DNA of 64,000 nt from Micromonospora rubida (GTDB taxonomy: Bacteria; Actinomycetota; Actinomycetes; Mycobacteriales; Micromonosporaceae). Both the position numbers and the translations under genes were made by a program. This document shows positions 1-8,053 of the stretch, piece by piece. The notes under the pieces are model-generated. The model was given only the letters and a program-made list of their open reading frames with translations, was not told where the DNA came from and ran no database searches. The stretch lies in NCBI RefSeq assembly GCF_009908295.1, contig NZ_JAAALO010000002.1, positions 967,490-1,031,489 on the forward strand. Direction: 5' to 3'. How positions within the stretch are numbered: position 1 is the stretch's first letter; the number at the start of each line of letters is the position of its first letter.

Positions 1-655
<655 letters not shown>

Positions 656-677
656 CCCACCTGCGACACTGTCCAGC

Positions 678-1469
678 GTGACCCAGCCTCCGACGTACCC
701 GACGCCGCCGGCCGGTGGGCAGCCGCCCGCCGGTGGCGTCACGCCGCCCCCCGCCCCGGCCCCGCAGGGGTACGCCGTCCCGGCGCAGCCCGGCCCCGCC
801 GGCTACGCCCCGCCGGGAGGTTCCGGCGGTCCGCCGCCGCCGCCCGGCTGGGCCGGCCCGCCCGGGTACGTCCCGCCGCCTGGGTACGCCCCGCCGCCCG
901 GCTGGGCCCCGCCGCCGCGTCCCGGGTTCGCGCCGGTGCCGGTCAGCCCCGGCGGGCAGCCGCTGGCCAGCTTCGGCGACCGCCTGCTGGCCTTCCTGAT
1001 CGACACCGTTCTCACCAGCATGGTCGCCATGGTGCTCTTCCTGCCGGTCTTCTTGTTCATCTGGTTCAAGATGTTCAACGATCTCACCCGGACCAACCCG
1101 GACGGCACGCTCGTCGAGCCCGACCCGAGCATCGTCATAACCGACTTCATGCTGCCGTTGCTCCTGGCCGAGCTGGGGCTGTTCGTCCTGATGTTCGGGC
1201 TCTACTGGCTCTACCACGTCGAGTACCTGCGCCGGACCGGGGAGACGCTGGGCAAAAAGGTGATGAAGATCCGGGTCGTCCCGCTCGACCCGACCGGGAC
1301 GCTGGACCGTGGCTTGCTCGGCAAGCGGTACCTGGTGCAGTTCGTCGGGTGCTCACTGGTGCCCGGGCTCAGCTACGTCGACGGGCTCTGGCAGCTCTGG
1401 GACAAGCCCTGGCAGCAGTGCCTCCACGACAAGTTCGCCCGGACGGTCGTCGTTAAGGTTGCTCCGTGA
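678..1469 (+). CDS. RDD family membrane protein with proline-rich N-terminus
   Basis: A 263-residue membrane protein. Residues 1-90 are a low-complexity Pro/Gly/Tyr-rich cytoplasmic tail. From about residue 95 an RDD-type domain begins (LASFGDRLLAFLIDTVL), with two long hydrophobic segments near 105-130 and 155-180 and a conserved RTGETLGKKVMKIRVV loop. It ends with the typical LHDKFARTVVV signature. The GTG start lies 23 bases after hppD. The stop overlaps the next gene, also an RDD protein, so the two are probably co-translated. RDD proteins have been linked to transport or membrane functions, but no specific role can be read here. Confidence 0.85.
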   Translation: MTQPPTYPTPPAGGQPPAGGVTPPPAPAPQGYAVPAQPGPAGYAPPGGSGGPPPPPGWAGPPGYVPPPGYAPPPGWAPPPRPGFAPVPVSPGGQPLASFGDRLLAFLIDTVLTSMVAMVLFLPVFLFIWFKMFNDLTRTNPDGTLVEPDPSIVITDFMLPLLLAELGLFVLMFGLYWLYHVEYLRRTGETLGKKVMKIRVVPLDPTGTLDRGLLGKRYLVQFVGCSLVPGLSYVDGLWQLWDKPWQQCLHDKFARTVVVKVAP

Positions 1470-2467
1470 GCGTGCAACCAGGCTGGTACGTCGACCCCGC
1501 CGACCGCGAGACCAGGCGGTACTGGGACGGTGAGGGCTGGATCGGTGCGCCGATCCCGGTCGACGCCACCCCGCCGGAGGGCCCACCCCCGGTCGAGACC
1601 CCGCCCCCGGTCAGCCCCGCCCCGCCGCCCGGCCAGCAGGCAGCGCCCCCGGGGCAGCAGCCCGGGTCGCCCGGCGTCCCGGGGCCGTCCGGGCCCGGCC
1701 CGTTCCCCGGCTGGCCCGGACCCGGCCAGCAGCAGGGACCGGGCGGCGGCCCATGGCAGGGCCCGGGGCACGGGCACGGCCCGCCACCCGGGTACGGGCA
1801 CCCGCAGGGGCCGCCGCCCGGCTGGCCGTACCCGAACTGGCCCGGACGCCCGCCCGCACCCCGCCCGCACGGGCTGCCGCTGGCCTCCTTCGGCGCCCGG
1901 CTGATGGCCCGGCTGATCGACTTCGGCGTCGTGTTCCTGCTCAACGCGGTCGTCAACGGCTGGTTCGTCTACCGGTACGTCGAGGATGTCACCCCGTACT
2001 TCCGGGAGGCGTTCCGCCGGGCTCTGGCCGGCGACTCGTCCACCGAAGGGCTGCCCCCGCTCGGCGAGCACGCCGGCGGGCTCCAGATCGCCATCCTGCT
2101 GATCGCCACCGCGCTCTGGTTCGCCTACGAGGTGCCGACGATGGCCGGCAACGGGCAGACCCTCGGCAAGCGGGTGATGGGCGTGCGGGCCGTGCCGGTC
2201 GAGGCCGACCAGCCGCTCGGCTTCGGCCGGGCGCTGCGCCGGTGGAGCACGCTGGGCCCGCCCACCCTGCTCTGGTACTGCTGCGGCCTCGGCCTGCTGT
2301 TCCAGCTCGTCGACGCGCTGTCACCGCTGTTCGACCATCCGCTGCGCCAGGCGCTGCACGACAAGCGCGCACGGACCGTGGTGGTCCAGCTCCCCCGCGT
2401 TCCCCGTGCCGGCAGCGGCACCGCCGCCCCGAAAGATCCCGCCAACCCTCCGGGAGACACCCCATGA
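1466..2467 (+). CDS. DUF2510 plus RDD domain membrane protein
   Basis: A 333-residue protein starting at a GTG that overlaps the stop of the preceding RDD gene (GTGA). Residues 4-25 form a DUF2510 motif (PGWYVDPADRETRRYWDGEGW), residues 27-135 are Pro/Gly-rich, and an RDD domain follows (LASFGARLMARLIDFGVVF, then NGQTLGKRVMGVRAVPV, ending LHDKRARTVVV). It is a paralogue of its upstream neighbour with an added DUF2510 module, which suggests tandem duplication. It runs into the aminotransferase gene through an ATGA overlap. The function is unknown, and nothing links it directly to tyrosine degradation apart from position. Confidence 0.85.
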   Translation: MSVQPGWYVDPADRETRRYWDGEGWIGAPIPVDATPPEGPPPVETPPPVSPAPPPGQQAAPPGQQPGSPGVPGPSGPGPFPGWPGPGQQQGPGGGPWQGPGHGHGPPPGYGHPQGPPPGWPYPNWPGRPPAPRPHGLPLASFGARLMARLIDFGVVFLLNAVVNGWFVYRYVEDVTPYFREAFRRALAGDSSTEGLPPLGEHAGGLQIAILLIATALWFAYEVPTMAGNGQTLGKRVMGVRAVPVEADQPLGFGRALRRWSTLGPPTLLWYCCGLGLLFQLVDALSPLFDHPLRQALHDKRARTVVVQLPRVPRAGSGTAAPKDPANPPGDTP

Positions 2468-3567
2468 CCGACACCGGACGCCACCAGCCGCCGCTGCGGC
2501 TGACCCGCGCCGACCTCGACGCGCTGCCGAACTACGTGCCCGGCCGCAGCCCCGCCGACCTGGCCCGCGAGCTGGGCCTGACCGAGGCGATCAAGCTGGC
2601 CAGCAACGAGGTGCCGTACGGGCCGCTGCCCGGCGTGGTGGAGGCGGTCGCCGAGGCGGTCGCCGGCTCGCACCGGTACCCGGACATGGGCGTGGTGGCG
2701 CTCCGCGCGGCGCTCGCCGAGCGGTACGGGGTGGACGCCGACCGGATCGCCACCGGCTGCGGATCGGTGGCGCTGGCCGAGCACCTGGTCCGGGCCACCT
2801 GTATGCCCGGCGACGAGCTGCTGTACTCGTGGCGCTCGTTCGAGGCGTACCCGATCATCGCGGCGACCAGCGGCGCGACCAGCGTGCGGGTGCCCAACGA
2901 CGCCGGGCACGGGCACGACCTGACGGCGATGGCCGCGGCCGTGACCGACCGGACCCGGATGGTGCTGGTCTGCAACCCGAACAACCCGACCGGCACGGCG
3001 GCGCGCGGGCCGGAGCTGGACCGGTTCCTCGACTCGGTCGGCGACGACGTGCTGGTGGTCATCGACGAGGCGTACCGGGAGTTCGTCACCGACCCCGATG
3101 TGCCGGACGGCCTGACCTACCTCGACCGGCCGAACGTGGTGGTGCTGCGCACCCTGTCGAAGGCGTGGGGGCTGGCGGGCCTGCGGATCGGCTTCCTCGT
3201 CGCCGCCCCCGAGGTGGCCGCCGCCGTGCGCAAGGTGGTCACGCCGTTCTCCACGAGCACGGCCGCCCAGGCAGGCGCGCTCGCCGCGCTGGCCCAGGCC
3301 GACGAGGTGCAGCGACGCTGCGCGCTGGTCGTCGCCGAGCGGGACCGGGTCACCGAGGCGCTGCGCAAGTTCGTCCCGGACGTGCCGTCGAGCCAGGCGA
3401 ACTTCGTCTGGCTGCCGCTGGGCGACCGGGCGGTGGAGTTCGGCCGGGCCTGCGAGGCGCGCGGGGTGATCGTCCGGCCGTTCCCGGGCGACGGCGTCCG
3501 GGTCACCATCGGCACCCCGGCGGAGAACGACGCCTTCCTCGCGGCGGCCGAGTCCGCCCTGTCGTGA
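2464..3567 (+). CDS. HisC-type aminotransferase, probably aromatic amino acid aminotransferase
   Basis: A 367-residue class I/II PLP aminotransferase of the histidinol-phosphate/aromatic (HisC/Pat) branch. Visible motifs are SNEVPYGPLP near residue 48, NPNNPTG near 171, DEAYREF near 201 and the PLP lysine in TLSKAWGLAGLRIG (about Lys233). The start is the ATG overlapping the previous stop (ATGA); the frame is open further upstream, but that part is Arg-rich shadow sequence. Because it lies next to hppD, far from any his operon, I infer that it acts on tyrosine or phenylalanine to give 4-hydroxyphenylpyruvate or phenylpyruvate. HisC activity cannot be excluded by sequence alone. Confidence 0.9.
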   Translation: MTDTGRHQPPLRLTRADLDALPNYVPGRSPADLARELGLTEAIKLASNEVPYGPLPGVVEAVAEAVAGSHRYPDMGVVALRAALAERYGVDADRIATGCGSVALAEHLVRATCMPGDELLYSWRSFEAYPIIAATSGATSVRVPNDAGHGHDLTAMAAAVTDRTRMVLVCNPNNPTGTAARGPELDRFLDSVGDDVLVVIDEAYREFVTDPDVPDGLTYLDRPNVVVLRTLSKAWGLAGLRIGFLVAAPEVAAAVRKVVTPFSTSTAAQAGALAALAQADEVQRRCALVVAERDRVTEALRKFVPDVPSSQANFVWLPLGDRAVEFGRACEARGVIVRPFPGDGVRVTIGTPAENDAFLAAAESALS

Positions 3568-3577
3568 CGCGGCCCGC

Positions 3578-4831
3578 TCAGGTGGCGGCGAGCACCACCG
3601 GCTCGGACGTCAGGAAGTAGCGCTGGTCGTCGGCGTCCGGGTCGACCGGCTCGCGGAGCCGCTCGATCGCCACGTAGCCGCCACCCGCGTACGCCAGCCC
3701 GGGCGCCCAGCCGATGCCGTCCCGGCCCACGTCCAACGGGAAGCGGGAGCGCTCCGCCCCTGTGCTCGGGTCCAGGGTGACCAGGTCGTTCGACTCGGTG
3801 AGCAGGTGCACCCGGCCGGGCTGGGCGGCGATGATCCGGGTCGGCCCCAGGTCGGCCCGGCGCCACATCTCCTCGCCGGTCCGGGCGGCCCGCCCGGTCA
3901 CCGCCCCGTCGGCCGCCGCGACGACCCGCTCGCCGTCCAGCTCTGACCCCGTCGGGTCCAGGGCCGGGGCGGCCACGGGCGCACCGGCGCCGACCAGCCA
4001 GCCGCGTCCCGCCCCGTCAGCCGGGCCGGTGGTCCGCAGGCCCCGGCACCGGGAGCGGTGGCTCACGCATCCGACCGGGGTGACGGCCAGCTCGGCGGTC
4101 GCCCCGGGGGGCGCCCAACGGGTGGTCTGCGCCCCGGTGGCCACGTCGCGGAACTCCACGGTGGTCGGCCCGGCGCAGCGGTCCACGGCGACGAACTGCC
4201 CGGCCGACGTGGTGGCCACGTCGGCACGGCACCCGCCGTCCACGTCCGCCGACCAGAGCTGCCGGCCGTCGGCGAGCGCGATGCCGCGCACCCCGTCCGC
4301 CCCGGAGACCACCAGCACCGGCCGGCCGTCTGCGGCCCGGGCGAGGAAGAGCCCCGGCGGGTCCCAGACCGCCCCGGCCCCGGTGCGGCGGGCAGTCCTG
4401 CCCTTGGCGGGCGCGGGGCCGTCGGCCTCCCAGGCCACCCGGCCGGTACGCGCGTCCAACGCCACCAGCTTCCCGTCCGACCACCGGCTGACCACGGTGG
4501 TCCCCTCCGCCACCACCCCGCTGACCTCGGCCGGCCAGCGCCGGTACGACCAGTACGGGGTGACCCGGTACCGGGCGTCGGCCGGCTGGTCGGCGTACAC
4601 CTGACGGGTGGTGGCGTAGACGCGGAGCCGGCCGTCCACGATCAGCGGAGCCACCGGCAGCCGGCCCACCACCCCGATCGCCGGGGTCACCGCCGCCGGG
4701 TAGCCGGCCCGGGCGGGCGTGTCGACCTCGGCGGGCGCGAGCACCCGGTGCACGACCACCGCGACCGCCCCGGCACCGACCAGCGCCGCGACCACCATCG
4801 CGACCCGCCGCCGCCCCCTCGCGAACCCCAT
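3578..4831 (-). CDS. membrane-anchored PQQ-like beta-propeller protein
   Basis: A 417-residue protein convergent with the aminotransferase gene, 10 bases away. Residues 10-31 are a single N-terminal membrane segment (signal anchor) after a basic stretch. The rest carries PQQ-like repeats of the type LVALDARTGRVAWEADG, GIALADGRQLWSADV and LVTLDPSTGAERSRF, so a beta-propeller outside the membrane is likely. There are several cysteines, as expected of an extracellular fold. A -10-like TAGGGT and a GGAGGTG ribosome site precede the ATG. Function is unknown; such proteins are often scaffolds or assembly factors rather than enzymes. Confidence 0.75.
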   Translation of the reverse strand: MGFARGRRRVAMVVAALVGAGAVAVVVHRVLAPAEVDTPARAGYPAAVTPAIGVVGRLPVAPLIVDGRLRVYATTRQVYADQPADARYRVTPYWSYRRWPAEVSGVVAEGTTVVSRWSDGKLVALDARTGRVAWEADGPAPAKGRTARRTGAGAVWDPPGLFLARAADGRPVLVVSGADGVRGIALADGRQLWSADVDGGCRADVATTSAGQFVAVDRCAGPTTVEFRDVATGAQTTRWAPPGATAELAVTPVGCVSHRSRCRGLRTTGPADGAGRGWLVGAGAPVAAPALDPTGSELDGERVVAAADGAVTGRAARTGEEMWRRADLGPTRIIAAQPGRVHLLTESNDLVTLDPSTGAERSRFPLDVGRDGIGWAPGLAYAGGGYVAIERLREPVDPDADDQRYFLTSEPVVLAAT

Positions 4832-4849
4832 GCCGCACCTCCGCCCGGC

Positions 4850-4855
4850 ACCCTA
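4850..4855 (-). promoter_or_regulatory. -10 element (TAGGGT) of the beta-propeller gene
   Basis: TAGGGT on the minus strand, 18 bases before the ATG at 4831, with GGAGGTG in between. This gives a short 5' untranslated region of about 12 bases. Confidence 0.4.
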
Positions 4856-4880
4856 CCCAGGAGGGCCGCCGTCGCCCCGG

Positions 4881-5363
4881 TCAGGCCGCCTCCGCGGCGG
4901 CCGCCGGTTCGACGGCTCGGGCGAGGTCGGCGAGGTCCCGGCGGAAGGCACCCTCGACCGCGCGGGCGGCCAGGCCGCCGAAGAGCAGGGCCAGGAGGCG
5001 ACCGTACGGGGAGGTGGACACCGCCTCCTGGCGCACGGTGACGGCGGTGCAGGCCCGCCGGCGGCGCCGCACGGTATGCAGCGTCCAGGTGGTCCGGTAG
5101 GTCACGCCGATGCCGGACGAGGTGAGCACCAGCCGGCGGGGCGGCGCGGCCTCCAGCACGACGAGCTCCTCGGCCTGCCCGCCGCCGTCCGGCCGGGTGC
5201 GGGTCTCCCGCCAGGCCGTGCCCGGGGCGAGCTGGCCCGGGGTGAGCAGCTCGACCCGCTCCACCGTGCGGAGCCAGTCCGCGCGGGTCGGCAGGTCGAC
5301 CAGGAGCCGCCACAGGTCGACGGCGGGTGCCTGGATCAACTGGGTGACCGTGACCGTCGACAT
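4881..5363 (-). CDS. SRPBCC (START/polyketide cyclase-like) family protein
   Basis: A 160-residue protein with the SRPBCC pattern: MSTVTVTQLIQAPAVDLWRLL, a W near PTRADWLRTVERVEL, and a C-terminal helix (GRLLALLFGGLAARAVEGAFRRDL). This helix-grip fold binds hydrophobic ligands in a pocket; the ligand here is unknown. I chose the ATG at 5363 because GGGAGGTG lies just ahead of it; an in-frame GTG at 5384 lacks such a site. Its neighbours are unrelated (propeller protein and DUF397), and a strong hairpin separates it from the DUF397 gene. Confidence 0.8.
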   Translation of the reverse strand: MSTVTVTQLIQAPAVDLWRLLVDLPTRADWLRTVERVELLTPGQLAPGTAWRETRTRPDGGGQAEELVVLEAAPPRRLVLTSSGIGVTYRTTWTLHTVRRRRRACTAVTVRQEAVSTSPYGRLLALLFGGLAARAVEGAFRRDLADLARAVEPAAAAEAA

Positions 5364-5411
5364 GACACCTCCCGTGTCCTCCACGGTACGGGGAGTGAGC
5401 GTGCGGCGGGG

Positions 5412-5440
5412 CCCCAGCGGCGGGAATTCCGCCGCTGGGG
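5412..5440. terminator. 12-bp-stem hairpin terminator
   Basis: Perfect inverted repeat CCCCAGCGGCGG / CCGCCGCTGGGG with a five-base loop. It lies between the DUF397 stop and the SRPBCC start, both minus strand, so it should end DUF397 transcription. No T-run follows, as is usual in actinobacteria. Confidence 0.75.
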
Positions 5441-5489
5441 GCTGTCCCGGGGCAAGGCGGGACCGGGCCCTTCCCCCCGGGAATGGTGA

Positions 5490-5699
5490 TCAGGCCCGGA
5501 ACCGCCCGACCCGGATGGCGTCGACGAAGGCGGTCCAGCCCGGCGGGCTCACTGCCAGCGCCGGCCCGGCCGGGTTCTTCGAGTCGCGTACCGCGACCAC
5601 GCCGACGGTGTCGACCAGGTTGTCCGCCACCTCCACGCACAGTCCCTGGTCGTTGGAGCGGCTGCTGGTGCGCCAAACGGCGCCCGCTAGATCGATCAT
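5490..5699 (-). CDS. DUF397 domain protein
   Basis: A 69-residue protein with the DUF397 pattern WRTSSRSNDQGLCVEVADN, VAVRDSKNP and WTAFVDAIRVGRF. These small proteins are abundant in actinomycetes and often pair with a helix-turn-helix (XRE/DUF5753) regulator in BldB/WhiJ-type signalling. No such partner lies next to this copy, so it is an orphan within the window. The ATG follows GAGGGT at suitable spacing. It stands alone between two strong hairpin terminators. Confidence 0.88.
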   Translation of the reverse strand: MIDLAGAVWRTSSRSNDQGLCVEVADNLVDTVGVVAVRDSKNPAGPALAVSPPGWTAFVDAIRVGRFRA

Positions 5700-5806
5700 G
5701 ATCGTTACCCTCTGTCCGCTGAGACGTCCACGACGTCCGGCGCCGCTGCGCTGCGCCGCCGGCCGGGGGCCGCCACGACGGACAACCCCGACGCCTAACG
5801 CGGATA

Positions 5807-5849
5807 CACCGAACCCCGATCGCACAGCGGGTGCGATCGGGGTTCGGTG
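5807..5849. terminator. 19-bp-stem hairpin terminator after fahA
   Basis: Perfect inverted repeat beginning CACCGAACCCCGATCGCAC, five-base loop, then its complement. It starts about 50 bases beyond the fahA stop on the minus strand and before the DUF397 start. The remaining sequence of 5700-5899 shows no gene. Confidence 0.85.
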
Positions 5850-5899
5850 GCGCGTCGAAGCCGCGTTCCGGTGGCGCGGCGGGGCGGATCGCCGCCCGG

Positions 5900-7096
5900 T
5901 CAGCGGGCCGGGCGGACGGTCCCGGTGACCTCGCCGAGGGCGACGGTGGTGCCGTCCGGGCCGGGCGCGGTGGCGGTGAGGGTGACGGTGTCGCCGTCCT
6001 CCAGGAAGGTCCGGGTCTCGCCGCCGACCTTGACCGGCTCGGCACCGCCCCAGGTCAACTCCAGGAACGAGCCGACCTGCCCCCGCTCGGGACCGGACAC
6101 GGTGCCGGAGGCGTACAGGTCGCCGGTGCGCAGGGACGCGCCGTTGACGGTGAGGTGGGCGAGCTGCTGGGCGGGGGTCCAGTACATCGTGGCGAAGGGC
6201 GGCTCGCTGACCCGCTCGCCGTTCCACTCCACCGACAGCCGCAGGTCCAGCCCGACGTGCGGCACATCGCGCAGGTACTCCGCCACCGGCGGGTCCTGGT
6301 CCGGCGCGGGCACGAACGCGTCGGCCAGTGCGTCCAGCGGGGTCACCCAGGCCGACACCGAGGTGGCGAAGGACTTGCCGAGGAACGGGCCGAGCGGCTG
6401 GTACTCCCAGGCCTGGATGTCCCGGGCGGACCAGTCGTTGACCAGCACCACCCCGAAGACGTGGTCGGCGAAGTCGGCCGCCGCGACCCGGTCGCCGAGC
6501 GCGCTCGGCACGCCGACGACGAAGCCGACCTCGGCCTCGATGTCGAGGCGCACGGACGGGCCGCAGACCGGGCCCTGCGGGGTGGCCCGCTGCCCGGCGG
6601 GGCGGACGATCGGCGTGCCGGAGACCACCACCGTGCCGGCCCGGCCGTGGTAACCGACCGGCAGGTGCTTCCAGTTCGGCAGCAGGGGCGGCTGGCCGGG
6701 GCGGAAGATCTGCCCGACGTTCCCGGCGTGGTACTCGGAGGAGTAGAAGTCGACGTAGTCGGCCACCTCGAACGGCAGCAACAGCTCGGCCTCGGCGAGC
6801 GGGACGAGCAGCGGCTCCACCGCCACCCGGTGGGCCTCGTCGGTGAGCAGCTCGGTCACCCGCTGCCGCACCGCCGTCCACTGCGGACGGCCCAGCGCCA
6901 GGAACGCGTTGAGGCTGGGACGGCCGAACGCGCCGGCGGCCAGCACCAGCCCGGCCGCCTCGGCGCCGGCCAGGTCGAGCACGTAGTCCCCGATGCGTAC
7001 GCCGACCCGGGGGTCGTCCCCGCCCCACCGGAACACCCCGTACGGCAGGTTGCGCACCCCGTACGCCGAGCCTTCGGCCTCCGTCACCCAGGTCAT
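5900..7096 (-). CDS. fahA: fumarylacetoacetase
   Basis: A 398-residue enzyme hydrolysing fumarylacetoacetate to fumarate and acetoacetate, the last step of tyrosine degradation. Family motifs are present: DFYSSEYHAGNVG with the catalytic His, LPVGYHGRAGTVVVSG, and DWSARDIQAWEYQPLGPFLG. The start is the ATG at 7096, which overlaps the stop of the upstream uncharacterised gene (ATGA); the much longer open frame upstream is a shadow. Translational coupling to that gene implies a shared pathway. A strong hairpin follows the stop. Confidence 0.96.
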   Translation of the reverse strand: MTWVTEAEGSAYGVRNLPYGVFRWGGDDPRVGVRIGDYVLDLAGAEAAGLVLAAGAFGRPSLNAFLALGRPQWTAVRQRVTELLTDEAHRVAVEPLLVPLAEAELLLPFEVADYVDFYSSEYHAGNVGQIFRPGQPPLLPNWKHLPVGYHGRAGTVVVSGTPIVRPAGQRATPQGPVCGPSVRLDIEAEVGFVVGVPSALGDRVAAADFADHVFGVVLVNDWSARDIQAWEYQPLGPFLGKSFATSVSAWVTPLDALADAFVPAPDQDPPVAEYLRDVPHVGLDLRLSVEWNGERVSEPPFATMYWTPAQQLAHLTVNGASLRTGDLYASGTVSGPERGQVGSFLELTWGGAEPVKVGGETRTFLEDGDTVTLTATAPGPDGTTVALGEVTGTVRPAR

Positions 7097-7959
7097 GCTT
7101 GGTATCCCCCGTTCACCAGCCCCAGCCGGATCAGATCGGTCAGTGGTTCCTCGATGCTGCACGAGCCGAAGCCCACCCACAGTGGCCGGTCGCCGTCCCG
7201 CCCGGCGCGGGCCCGCTCGACCAGCGGCACCGGATCGGTCGCGGCGAGCAGGGCGGCCACCTCGGCCACCTCGGCCCCGTCGGCGGCGGCGAGGGTCGCG
7301 GCGAGCACGTTGCCGAAGCCGTGGTGGGTGAAGCCGGTCTCCGGGTCCCGGTGCCGCACGCCGTGGTGCAGCCCGGCGGTCAGCTTGAACGGCAGTTCCC
7401 GGTCCCGGCAGGCGCAGATGACGGCGGCCAGCTCGACCGGGGTCGGGAACAGCTCGGCGGCCAGCCCGCCGGTGCGGAACTTGGCCGCGACCGGCAGCCC
7501 GTCGGCGCGGGCGGCGGCGACCGTGTCCAGCGCCCCCATCAGCCCGAAGGCCAGCGGAATCTCGGCGTAGACGTCGACGCCGTCCCATCGCCCGCTCAGC
7601 CTCAGCAGCTCGGCCAGGCCGGGCTGCGGGTCCTCGCCGCGCTTGGCGACCGCCACCTCGACCTGGCGGGCGGTGATGCCGGCCGGGGCCAGGTACGACA
7701 GCGCGGCGGGCAGCCCTTCGACGCCGGTGTCGCCGATCAGCCCGACGACGAGGCCCTCGGCGGGGTCGACCAGCGGGGTCAGCTCGCCGGCGGTGACGGC
7801 CGAGGCGGGGACGAGCAGCGGGCCGACCATGCCGGCGTACCAGGAGTCGCGGTGCCGGCGGTGGGCGGAGACCGCGTCGGGCAGCGTCGCGCTGCCGGGC
7901 GGGAAGACGGCGGCGTCGTCGACGAGTCCGGCGAAGAGGCGGGGCACCTGCGTTGACAC
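7093..7959 (-). CDS. uncharacterised protein coupled to fumarylacetoacetase
   Basis: A 288-residue soluble protein that I cannot assign to a known enzyme. It begins with a GTG and MSTQVPRLFAGLVDDAAVFPPG, has alternating strand/helix sequence suggestive of a TIM barrel, and carries clustered histidines in KLTAGLHHGVRH and GFTHHGFGN that could bind a metal or substrate. Its stop overlaps the fahA start, and it diverges from hmgA across a palindromic operator. The pathway step between HmgA and FahA, maleylacetoacetate isomerisation, has no recognisable gene here. This protein is therefore a candidate for that step or for a regulatory or repair role; that is inference from context only. Confidence 0.85.
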   Translation of the reverse strand: MSTQVPRLFAGLVDDAAVFPPGSATLPDAVSAHRRHRDSWYAGMVGPLLVPASAVTAGELTPLVDPAEGLVVGLIGDTGVEGLPAALSYLAPAGITARQVEVAVAKRGEDPQPGLAELLRLSGRWDGVDVYAEIPLAFGLMGALDTVAAARADGLPVAAKFRTGGLAAELFPTPVELAAVICACRDRELPFKLTAGLHHGVRHRDPETGFTHHGFGNVLAATLAAADGAEVAEVAALLAATDPVPLVERARAGRDGDRPLWVGFGSCSIEEPLTDLIRLGLVNGGYQA

Positions 7960-7997
7960 GAGACAAGAACTTACGGGACGCTACAAGGAACGGACAA

Positions 7998-8020
7998 CAG
8001 CGTCCGATTATCGGACGCTG
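7998..8020. promoter_or_regulatory. palindromic operator between hmgA and the fahA operon
   Basis: Perfect inverted repeat with arms CAGCGTCCGAT / ATCGGACGCTG around one central T. It lies in the 94-bp divergent promoter region, ending 33 bases before the hmgA start. A further half-site, GGACGCT, occurs at 7976-7982. The symmetry and position fit a dimeric regulator controlling both directions; the regulator gene is not in the window. Confidence 0.7.
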
Positions 8021-8053
8021 ACGGCCGGTGAACGGGACGAATCGGGAGGCGAC

